In this document: piece after piece, positions 49,550 to 58,589 of the stretch
Layout: every line of letters starts with the position of its first letter
How positions within the stretch are numbered: the first letter of the stretch is position 1
Notes under the pieces: generated by a model
The model's database searches: none
Told to the model about the DNA's origin: nothing
The model's input: the letters and a program-made list of their open reading frames with translations, nothing else
Assembly (NCBI GenBank): GCA_034231615.1
Contig: CM067316.1
Location: forward strand, 30,185,714-30,249,713
DNA length: 64,000 nt
Source: Meghimatium bilineatum
Lineage: Eukaryota > Mollusca > Gastropoda > Stylommatophora > Philomycidae
Direction: 5' to 3'
Translations under genes and position numbers: made by a program

Positions 49550-49752
49550 TAGACAGTCAATATATTGGGTGCCACCTGGAGGAAGGAGAAGAGGGAGACC
49601 TAGAGAAACTCTACGAAGAACCATTAATAGAGAAGGCATGTCAATGAACCTAAACAACACGCAACAATTGAAAGACCTGGCAACACAAAGACAGAAATGG
49701 AAATTTATGGTTTCTGCCCTATGCGCCGCCTATGGCACTGGAGGAACATAAC
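49550..49752 (+). pseudogene. LINE ORF2 extreme C-terminus
   Basis: An open frame reads GGRRRGRPRETLRRTINREG, MSMNLNNTQQLKDLATQRQ and WKFMVSALCAAYGTGGT, then stops at about 49,751. This is the characteristic end of a LINE protein (GRPRETW...). No RT precedes it in this orientation, so it is a short 5'-truncated copy. Confidence 0.85.
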
Positions 49753-49754
49753 AA

Positions 49755-50020
49755 CAACATAACTCCCGTAGACATGAGCACTCCCGTGCACACTTGTTTG
49801 TATTAATATATTGTTTCAGATTAATACCAACAATGAATTACATGTCAGTATATTGAAATCTCTAGTAACCGTGTATATCACAAATAGTAAATCAGAATAA
49901 CGTCTACTGTTTATAATTTATAATAAATATATCCACATTGATGTCTAGAGTAACAATTACAGAAGTAGTAAGTTAGAGTTAACGTCTTCAGTTAGAGTTG
50001 ACAATTTACTAATTGTAGAT
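49755..50020. other. AT-rich spacer
   Basis: No feature recognised. Confidence 0.5.
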
Positions 50021-50029
50021 ATGAATTAT

Positions 50030-50740
50030 ATATCTTTCCTGAACGTTGTCTTCGTCGTGGATACTCTGAACGCCTTTCTGTTCCGGGAAAACATGCCTGC
50101 ATTGGCCAAATACATGTGCATACATTCTTCGATGTCCCTGGCCCATCGTCTTCTTGTCGCTCTTCTTCTCTTGCCTGGCACTCTGTCCTCTAGAATCAGC
50201 TTTTCGATACCATCATGTCACTTTAAGTGTCCAAAATGCTGTAGCCTCCTTCTTATGTCAGTATTTAGAAGACACCATTCGTTTAGGTTCAGTAATTTCA
50301 AAACTTCTATGTTCTTCTTTTTCTCTATCCATAATATTCGGATCTTTCTGTAGCACTTCATTTGAAATAAATTTATTTGTTTGGATACTGTTTTGTTTAA
50401 AGTCCAAGTCTCGCATCCAAAATTTGCCACTGGGAAAACACATTATCTTAAAAGGGTTAATTTAGTGTCTTTATTACTACCTTACCATAGCTTTCTTATT
50501 TCTGTTAATTTGAGTGTTACAATTGCAAGTCTTCTTCTATCAATTGAACATTTTTTTATGTAGTAATTGTTTATATTTGCTCCCAGATATTCGAATTTGT
50601 TTACACATTCTAGTTCTATGTTATCTATGTTGATTAATGTTACGCCTTGGTACGCCTTAGGGTCTTCAATTAATAATTCACAAGTAGTAAATCCGAATGA
50701 ACACCTCACACAACAAAACATATGCAGCAAACGCAATTAG
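50030..50740 (-). pseudogene. LINE C-terminal region, inverted relative to 48.2-48.7 kb
   Basis: On the minus strand the frames give DNIELECVNKFEYLGANINN, RRRLAIVTLKLTEIRKLW, then ANFGCETWTLNKTVSKQINL, LNLNEWCLLNTDIRRRLQHF and GHLK. GKRRATRR and CMHMYLANAGMF follow in other frames. It is the best preserved of the two copies of this family, and it retains the 'FGCETWT' block missing from the other. It still carries stops and shifts. Confidence 0.88.
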
Positions 50741-50744
50741 AATA

Positions 50745-51285
50745 TCACATTAAACAAATAATACATAGTTGTTGTACTTGTTTCCTTATGCTTTCAAATT
50801 CGTAACAGGATCGTTGTTGTAGAAGAACAGTTGTGCAATTTTATTTCTAGCAGGATGTAGCTCAGAGAACGGACATACGTTGTAGCGCAGTTTTATTTGC
50901 TACATTGGTCAGACTTCAGTGGTATAACACGTAGTAAACCACAATCAACAGAAGACAAGCTTACATGAAGACAAGCAAGTTCATGGCGATTAATGTTTTA
51001 TAGTTAATAATTCGAATTCTCAAATATAAATATCCAAATTGTCAGAGGATGTCCAGCGAAGTGGAGAGTAACAAAACAAAGCAGATGTGAATGTTCTATT
51101 AAGTATTACTGTTACTTTTACAGCCTATAATAACTATCATATAGAAAAACTCATGTAAAATAAATAACAATTAAAAAAAGGAACAATGGTTATGGTCAAA
51201 AAAGACCTCCAAGAAATGAATACAAACGGAAAACAAGAATACAATAATTTAATAATTCAATATATGTATTTACTGTACAATGATG
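50745..51285. other. AT-rich sequence, no gene recognised
   Basis: Nothing beyond simple AT-rich sequence was seen. Confidence 0.45.
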
Positions 51286-51289
51286 CCTC

Positions 51290-51595
51290 AAACAATTTTT
51301 GTACAACAACGGAAATGAAAATGTTAAAGAAGTGAAATGCCATCATGTAAATGTAGCACCATCACGCACAAAATACCTGCACTGCATTGTCAAATAGAAA
51401 CATATAAAGACAAGAGAAATGCTAATGGTGAACATATCTGGAGTGTTAAATTAGATCAAAATAATATATCAAGATCAGTTATCAGTAAATATAAAAGCCC
51501 CTTACTAGAATTGCGAAAGATAAGTAAGACCTACCGACGGAATGACTTATCAGGGGTAAGACAAGGATGTGTGTTCTCATGTACAGAATAACAGA
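51290..51595 (+). repeat. Dispersed repeat, inverted copy at 58.3-58.5 kb, ending in an RT-like motif
   Basis: ACAACGGAAATGAAAATG ... GACAAGAGAAATGC(T/C)AATGG ... TTAGATCAAAATAATATATC matches the reverse complement of 58,340-58,515 word for word over about 200 bp. The end of this stretch translates as LSGVRQGCVFS, the LINE RT 'GV.QGCVLSP' block. It is most likely part of a LINE coding region. Confidence 0.65.
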
Positions 51596-51639
51596 AGACT
51601 CTCAAAACAAGAAAGTAAACAGTGCATTAATAAGAGAAG

Positions 51640-52290
51640 AATCTGAACATGAATTCATTAGCACTCAACAGATTTGTGTCTGCTGTTATCTTGCTTCCCA
51701 AATATACGAAATTTGAAACGTTTTCTATTATATTGTCATCTAGTTTAATTGATTCTGTAAGGCCGGTAAAGTTCACGATTTTCGCTTTATGTATGTTTAT
51801 TTGAAGGCATATTTGTTGCGCAAAAAATGTGATTCTTTCTTTTTTTTTTCCTTGGAGATCTTGGTTAGTCTAACTCAGTAGAGCAATATCTTCCAATGTC
51901 TTGTTTAGCCATGTGATTCCTAGTTGTTTTTGGTCTGTTTATTTCTTCCTCACCCAGTCAATCGCGAAGCAAAACAGTATTGGGGACAGCACACATCCTT
52001 GTTTTACTCCCGTTTTCACTGGGAACCAGCTGCAAAGACCACTTTCTGTTCTTACACAATAAGCCGTATCGGAGTAAAAAGGTTTCATGACATTGATGTA
52101 TTACGTCGGGATGCCGTAGAGCGTAAGATATTTCCAGAGTTATGGTCTGTGAAGACTATGGAAAGCCTTCTGCAAATATACAAAACAGTTCATGAGTTTT
52201 GATTACCTTTCTGTGGATTCTTCTATTATTGTCCTTAAAGTGTAGCTGTGGTCTATTGTTGAGCTGTGAGGTCTGGAGCTAGCTTGTTCT
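51640..52290 (-). pseudogene. LINE RT fragment
   Basis: Minus-strand blocks in order from 52,290: REEQASSRPHSSTIDHSYTL, a QKAFHSLHR-like block A (about 52,165), YGIPT*YINVMK, SWFPVKTGVKQGCVLSPILF (about 52,000), and LEDIALLS (about 51,890). The last sits where FADDIALLS would be, with the catalytic box damaged. NFVYLGSKI follows at about 51,700. Stops are frequent. The upstream end at 52,287-52,299 is the left copy of the direct repeat flanking the palindromic insertion. Confidence 0.88.
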
Positions 52291-52791
52291 TCTCTGAAAA
52301 GCAAAATGAATTAAACAGGTTACTAAAAACACTTACCTTGCCTATGAATAAAAATATTTAAAAAAGTATATATAAAAAACATACAATAAAACTAAACAGG
52401 ACAATTCTCCACGTATCGGCTCAAATGGAACCTTTTTCAAGAGACAAACAACAGTAAACACCACAATAATAAACAAAATAGATCACTTAAATTTCATAAA
52501 TCTTTATGAAATCTAAGTGATCTATTTTTTTTATTATTGTGGTGTTTACTGTAGTTTTTCTCTTGAAAAAGGTTCCATTTGAGCCGATACGTGGAGAATT
52601 GTCCTGTTTAGTTTTATTGTATGTTTTTTTATATATACTTTTTTATATATTTTTATTCATAGGCAAGGTAAGTTTTTTTAGTAACCTGTTTAATTCATTT
52701 TGCTTTACTTTTTGTTCATTCGGTTACTGCGACACCCTCCACTTTATCGGACACCCTCCGACCATTTGGTTATTTATATTCTTCTCTGAAA
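52287..52791. mobile_element. Palindromic insertion flanked by a 13-bp direct repeat
   Basis: TTCTTCTCTGAAA occurs at 52,287-52,299 and again at 52,779-52,791. It exactly brackets the palindrome plus a further 74 bp (52,705-52,778), which contains two GACACCCTCC words. This looks like a target-site duplication, so the 479 bp between would be one inserted element. The element type is unknown: a foldback or MITE-like transposon, or a retroposed hairpin. The two flanks belong to different LINE pieces, so the site may have been a pre-existing junction. Confidence 0.6.
52300..52704. repeat. Near-perfect ~405-bp palindrome (foldback)
   Basis: The left arm 52,300-52,500 is the reverse complement of the right arm 52,503-52,704, with a spacer of only 2 bp at ...ATTTCATAAA-TC-TTTATGAAAT... 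and a handful of mismatches. The outer ends are AGCAAAATGAATTAAACAGG and its complement. The arms carry no coding motif. Such a structure would form a long hairpin. The low divergence of the arms implies recent origin or ongoing gene conversion. Confidence 0.93.
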
Positions 52792-54350
52792 GTCTGAATA
52801 TATATTTTGTATATATTCACTGTATATGATTTGTTCTCGTTCGACCTCCTCCTCGTCTTCCCGTGGGGTATCCATGACTGTTCTAATCAGTTCAATCCTG
52901 TCTCTTCTTATCTCGGTACCGTTCACCAAGGCTTTACCAGCCAACACACCGGCTCTTTCGTTTCCCCTGACCCCAGAATGACCTTAACAGTAGATCCATG
53001 TAATTGCTCTGCGCGTTGTTGAGAAGTGTGGCCCATTAAGTTCTGATATATACTTTTCTATTTTGCGCAGCATATTTTAGAGTCCGATAGAATCACGGAG
53101 TCTGTTATTACGTCGCCAGTCAAGTAAGAGTTGCTGTCACCGATTCTATTTCTATTCTCATACTCAATGTTGTAGTGGGGTAAGCAGCTGACCTCAGCTA
53201 ATTTCTTGTCATTTTGGTAGGTGACGAAATCCCAACAACACCTGTTTATTTCTTGTATTACTGAGCTGTGTAAATTATTGTATCATATGTGTTACTTCGA
53301 GTACTACATTATGAGTTCTTGCACCATTCCATGTGTTCTGCTGGCCGCCCAATCGCGGCAAACTCTTCCCATCTGTATCACAACTGTTGTCAATAATCTT
53401 CTCTCTTTGGACAATGCCACCCATTCACAGCCTCTTTCCAGTTTTTCCAGCTCACAAACTCTGAGTAGGGTATCTTCTGCTTCTACCATCCAATAACTTC
53501 CTCTCATGATACGCCTTCTTTTGTGTTGTCTAGAAATTGGTATAAGAAGTGATGATCATTATTGGCGACCTTGAAGTATTATTTAACCTCATCTATTTTA
53601 TGTCTTGCTTTGAGGCTTGGTAGGTCTAGGAGAAACCTCATGGTCACGATAGGCGTATCTCTTGAGCATCATAGGACAGCTCTCATGGCCTCGTCATGAA
53701 CTCTCTTCAATGTATTCACATGTGCTTGTGACAAAGTCAGTAAACCTACACCATAGTCAAACACAGATAATACCACTGCCTGCATCATTTGAAAACGTGT
53801 TCGCTGCGGCATCTCTGCAGATGTCATGATTTTGACTGCACACACCCGTTACAGCTTTCTGAATGATATACTTCTTTTTGATAGACTTCGATCAAAAGTG
53901 ATGCCCATGCAGGTTGCAGCTGGTACTGTGTCTGTGACCATGTTGTTGTTAAACGAGAATTAGACGATCTTTGCCTTGATGGGATTAATGACTGCCATAT
54001 GGTCAGTGCATCAGAGCGACAAATGTTTCAGATTACTCTGGACGCCATCAGGCATGTTTCTTCTGTTTCTGCCATGCTTATAGAGCAAGAAGTCGTTAAC
54101 ATATGTTAGTATCCTGCCATGTTCAGCCTCTTGAAGCCGCGCTAGTTTGTATATGTAGAAGTTAAAGAATACAAGTGATAGTGGCGATCCCTGTGGTAAT
54201 CCGATGCAAGGATCAGCTGACCTTGATATGTGGGGCTTGTCGGGTTAACATAGCTCACTAAGCCTTGAAATGATAATTGTTTGGCTTGTGTCTCTTGCAG
54301 AAGCATTACATCTAAATCGTAAACTAACCGTTTCATTTACGGGACGCGCT
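52792..54350 (-). pseudogene. I/Jockey-group LINE: RT and RNase H pseudogene
   Basis: From about 54,350 on the minus strand the RT shows GLPQGSPLSLVFFNFYIY. The catalytic box has become YVND, in RILTYVNDFLLYKHGR (about 54,095), instead of YADD. Next come AVINPIKAKIV, GITFDRSLSKRS and FDYGVGLLTLSQAHVNTLKR. The RNase H region follows, with TDSVILSDSK (about 53,080) and GHSGVRGNERAGVLAGKAL (about 52,900-52,960), in which the final catalytic Asp is Gly. Stops and frameshifts are scattered. The element order RT then RNase H is preserved. The start of the RT and any endonuclease are missing. Confidence 0.88.
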
Positions 54351-54599
54351 GAATTGTGCTAGAACAATTCCAATACCCAATGTTGACATTATTCATTCTG
54401 ATAAGGTCTACTTTCCTTCTTACTCATCTCTTTCCTACCCTTCCGATTAGAAGATCCTTCTCGGCGTGGGAGTTTTCTAATTCGACGAGAACCTGAGCCT
54501 ATATCTAACGGAACAGATGTCGTTCGCAGAGCACGTACTATGTTGCTCCGGCGAATGCTCCTTTTGTTTCGAGTACTGTCAATAGTGCTGGCATACTTT

Positions 54600-55545
54600 A
54601 GAGTGAGTTATGACATAGACCACCTACTACAAAGCGAGCTCCCTCTTGTGACGGAAAGCAGGCTCGAGAGGCAAATCGTGGATGGGTCAGGCCGAGGATA
54701 CCGTTAAACATATCTGCGCCCCAGAAGAGATATCTCCTGGCGAGGAATGGCTCCTTATTTCTACGTTCTTTCGAGAGGCAGTCAAGACCGTTACTACACT
54801 CAACATAGAGCGCAGGAAACACAGCCAGGTAAGCGTGGATGCTGAGGTAAAGGCATTAATATTCGAAAATGCCAATGATTCAGATGTTGTGATTTACACG
54901 GACAGGTCGGTCATCCGTCACCAGCGATGCGTATGTGCCTTTACTGTCAGATCAAAAGGGAAAACAGTATATGAAGCCAGTGGTGCCTTTACCGTAACAA
55001 CGAGCAGTCTAACAATGGAAGTATTCGCCGTAACATAGGCACTTTACTGGCTTGAATCGCAAACCTATTCTCGTGCTTTCATACTAAGTGATTCACTGAA
55101 TATGATTCAGAAATTCAAAACAGGTGATGTACGTAGGCAATTGTCAGAGTCATTGGAGAGAGCTAAAATGCGGGCATCACTACGAAAACTCACGATTATT
55201 TTTGCCCTGGATATGCGAGGGGGGAGGGAAACGAACGGGCCGACAAATTAGCTAGCCTCGCCACCACAACAGACGGTCAGCCTATAGACCGAGCATAAAT
55301 ACTCACTGCTTTTCGTGAGTCCTCACAATCAGAGGATTTTGAGATGAATAAGCATGAGTCAATATCAAGAATTAGGAGTGAGGATGGACGTGACCCGAAG
55401 AGAACCACTGACAAAGATTTCACAAAGAGTAGTAAACCAACAAAGTACCGGAACAATCAGTCGTTATACCCTGATGGATTAACTGAAGCGGAGATTGGAG
55501 CACCTATGGACGTGTCCGGTGTGCGAAGATGACAATCAACATACC
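54600..55545 (+). pseudogene. I/Jockey-group LINE RNase H and C-terminus, opposite strand
   Basis: The plus-strand frame from about 54,680 reads SPGEEWLLISTFFREAVKTV, then the RNase H start VVIYTDRSVIRHQ (TDGS changed to TDRS, about 54,888). SSLTMEVFAVT carries the catalytic Glu, followed by a TAG, and SRAFILSDSLNMIQKF carries the second Asp. ALDMRGGRETNGPT is a decayed GHAGVRGNERAD segment. The tail continues to about 55,530. It lies head-to-head with the minus-strand element ending at 54,350. Confidence 0.85.
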
Positions 55546-55554
55546 TAATACCTA

Positions 55555-55602
55555 ATATATATATATATATATATCTTCTTCTTCTTCTTCTTTCTCTCCT
55601 CA
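55555..55602. repeat. (AT)n-(CTT)n microsatellite
   Basis: TATATA repeats are followed directly by TCTTCTTCTTCTTCTTC. Confidence 0.9.
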
Positions 55603-55619
55603 TGTACCTTTCAGTGTTG

Positions 55620-57289
55620 AGGGGAGAGTGATTGTACGGTCTTTTGCCCTTCTATTTGCCACTTCCGCTGTTATATTTCCGAGTGTCTCTAATACACTAT
55701 CTATCCACATTTTACGAGGTAGTCGAATAGGTCAACTGTTTTCGTATCGTTTGTTAAGTGTTTTTTGGATAATACTTTGCTCTTTCTGTCTGGTTATGTG
55801 GCCGTACCATTTAACTTGTTGTTTCTGGATGTATTCTGTTGTTGACTTGATCCCTAATTGTTTCCTTAGTGCTTCATTCCTGATTTTGTCTCTTAAGCTA
55901 ACTCCAATCATACGCTCACACATTTCATTTCAGTGGTGTTAATCTTATGAATTATTCTAGAATCCAAAGTCCAAGTATGACACTGATAACACTACGTTGG
56001 TAAAAAATGGTGTTGAAAAGCGCTTTCTTTGTTTCTAGTGTAATATCTTTGTTTCTTAGTAAAGGTGTTAATTGACCAATGACGAGATAGGCCTTTTTAC
56101 ATCTTGCGTCTAGTTCTGCTTCTTGTTTGTTGTCATATCTCAATGTGCTGCCTAGATATTTGAATTCATCTACTTGTTTTAGTTGTTTATTATTTATCTG
56201 TATGTTGATGTTCTCTTTTCTCTTGCAATATTCATTACTTCTGTTTTGTCTATGTTGATTTTCATTCCAAATTGCTTCATATGTTTCTTGTTCTTGTTAT
56301 GTTTCCAGTCTTTGTATAGTTTATTTTTCTCTTTCACGCCTTGTCTTATAGTTTCACTCCACCACGTGGTGCTCTTTTCTCCCTCTTTACCACGTTGTTT
56401 AGTATCACATATTGCTTTAGCTGTGGTCATTACTAATGTTTTTAATTGTGCCCACTCTTCTTCTACTGATCTTGTTTCTGGGTTTAATTTCTTGTAATCT
56501 TCTGCTATTTGTCTTTCGAAGAGTTTTAATATGTTGTTCATCCTGAAGCTTGTTAATTCTAATGATCTCGTCATTGCCTTTCTTGTGTATTTTATCAATA
56601 TGTTCGCTTGCAATTGGCTTTCTGATGGTAGCCATCACCATATGGTGGTCTGTATCATCTGATAAATTAGGTACGGCTCTACTATCCATGATTTGTCTTC
56701 TGTTCATGGTTTTTGTTAATATGAAGTCAATCTGGTTTCTGCATTCAGGCTTGTTCCATTTATGCTAGGTATAGATATGAGACTCTCTGTGTTTAAAGAA
56801 AGTATTAGTGATGTATAGTTCATTTTGACTACATATGTCTAGTAATCGGTTTCCATTTTCATTTCTTGTTGTTAGTGTATCCCCAAAAGGGCCTAGGTAT
56901 CTACTACCTTCACCCGTTCTTTTCCCTGGTCTTCCGTTAAAATCTCCCATTACTATTAGGTCATCCTCTTTATCTATTTTGTTTATGTTTTCATTCAATA
57001 GTTCATATAATTCTTCACTGTCTATTTGGTTGTTGTTGCATGAGGAGTAAATTTGTCTCTAAGTTGTTCTTATGTTTTTTTCTAGTATTGTGATACTCAT
57101 TATTCTCTCTGAGGTATAGTTTATTTCTAAAATGTGTTTGGCAGTTTTTCTTCCACTATAAACGCTACACCATATTTCGCACTGTCATTCTCGTTTACCC
57201 CTGAATGTGTAATTGTAAAGTTATTCGGTGCCCTCTTCACACCTCTACATTTTGTTCTTGTGGCTGCAATTCCTAAAACTGTTATTTTC

Positions 57290-57290
<1 letters not shown>
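55620..57290 (-). pseudogene. LINE with endonuclease and C-terminus but RT core deleted
   Basis: Minus-strand order from 57,290: endonuclease blocks NDSAKYGVAFIV, LIVMGDFNGRPGKRTGEG (about 56,950), a HKWNKPECRNQIDFILTK stretch and DTDHHMVMATI (about 56,630). The basic linker follows, with CDTKQRGKEGEKSTTWWSET and KNKLYKDWKHNKNKKHMKQ (about 56,290). The very next residues are FGMKINIDKTEVMNIAREK (about 56,260), which belong after the FADD box. KKAYLVIGQLTPLL, a degenerate mid-part, IRNEALRKQLGIKSTTEYI and QQVKWYGHITRQ then reach about 55,740. The frame runs straight through the joint, so the whole RT palm was removed by an in-frame internal deletion. Confidence 0.88.
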
Positions 57291-57325
<35 letters not shown>

Positions 57326-57360
57326 ATGTGTTTGTGTGTGTGAGAGAGAGAGAGGAAAAA
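57285..57360. repeat. (TA)n (TG)n (GA)n microsatellite
   Basis: TATATA runs into TGTGTG and then GAGAGAGA. Confidence 0.92.
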
Positions 57361-57911
57361 AAGAATTGTTTGCGTCTATTTTATTTTAATTTCAAACCTT
57401 TCCCTTCAAATCACATAACTCTGCATCTATTCTGTAAGGAATAATGGATTTTTCCCTAGACGACTTATACTATGTCTGAGAGGTCGGATAATAAAATTGT
57501 TAACATATTAATACTCTTTATGTTTTTTAAATTTTCTCCCTGGAAACGCCGGGTATTACCTCAAACATGTATATATGAATATATGGTACAACACAAGAAT
57601 CAGTGGACAGGTTTTTACGGAACAAATAGCTAACATAATTAAACGGAACGAAATTCCGATAAAGATGCATACACCGACGTATCCAATATTCTTCACGTTG
57701 CGCGATGAGAGCCCCTGACGTCTCGACATGCACGCTGCACACTGAATGGGAGGTGGATGGCCAGTTCATTGCACGCAAATTGCTAGATCAGTATTTTAAG
57801 TTACGACTTTTTAAGTTTCCGAGATAATGCAATAGGATAGGAAATTAAAAAGTTGGCATGTTGTCACGTGCTTTGTCCACTGATTCTTGTATCGTACCGA
57901 ATATATTTATT

Positions 57912-57915
<4 letters not shown>
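57361..57915. other. Spacer with a ~30-bp inverted repeat pair
   Basis: No gene was seen. ACAAGAATCAGTGGACA and neighbouring bases (57,581-57,614) are reverse-complemented at 57,871-57,905 (TGTCCACTGATTCTTGTATCG), with two or three mismatches and a spacing of about 260 bp. This may be the termini of a small DNA transposon, but no target-site duplication was confirmed. Confidence 0.5.
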
Positions 57916-57984
<69 letters not shown>

Positions 57985-58015
57985 ATATGTGTGTGTGTGT
58001 GTGTGTGTGTATGTA
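57915..58015. repeat. (TA)~33 then (GT)n microsatellite
   Basis: About 65 bp of uninterrupted TA dinucleotides is followed by AAACATAT and then about 11 GT units. Confidence 0.97.
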
Positions 58016-58299
58016 TAGTTATATATGTATGTACGTGTACGTGTGTATATGCATTAATTTTTATATACATATGTTATGTATGTGTATTTGTTTAGATGTG
58101 AAACAGTGTATGAATATATAACATATCCATATATATCAACTCAGTTTTTTTCGCTCTCATTTGTTTAATTCAGCATTCATGCTAGACGATATTAACTACT
58201 TTATTTCCTACACATTTACCCCCCCCCCTCCGTCCAATTCTCGACGTTATTTATTGGTAGACCCCTGCTCTGTTTTGTCTTCGTACATACTATATGGTG

Positions 58300-58520
58300 T
58301 GTTAGTATGGTCGTTGTTTGCAGTTTTAACCTGTGACGTGAGATATTCACTTGATCCAATTTGACACTCAGGATTAGTTCACCATTGGTATTTCTCTTGT
58401 CTCGATCATTTCCCATTTCTGTTTCTTAAAGGTTGTGTAGGCATTTTGTGCATATCGGTGCAAAATTTATATGGTCGCACTTCTTTCACTTTTTCACTTC
58501 CGTTGTTGTATAGAGATGGC
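58300..58520 (-). repeat. Dispersed repeat, inverted copy of 51.3-51.5 kb
   Basis: The reverse complement reads ACAACGGAAGTGAAAAAGTG ... GACAAGAGAAATACCAATGG ... AAATTGGATCAAGTGAATAT. It is clearly homologous to 51,300-51,480. It is likely a LINE fragment because the other copy runs into an RT-like motif. Confidence 0.65.
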
Positions 58521-58589
58521 GGTGAGACATCTCTGTGTAATGTAATATATGTTTTGAATTAATTACATAATTGTGTATGAACGACCCAA

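Noticed and set aside
57853..58121. Open frames made of IYIYIY and VCVCVC repeats
   Set aside because: They are direct translations of the (TA)n and (GT)n microsatellite.
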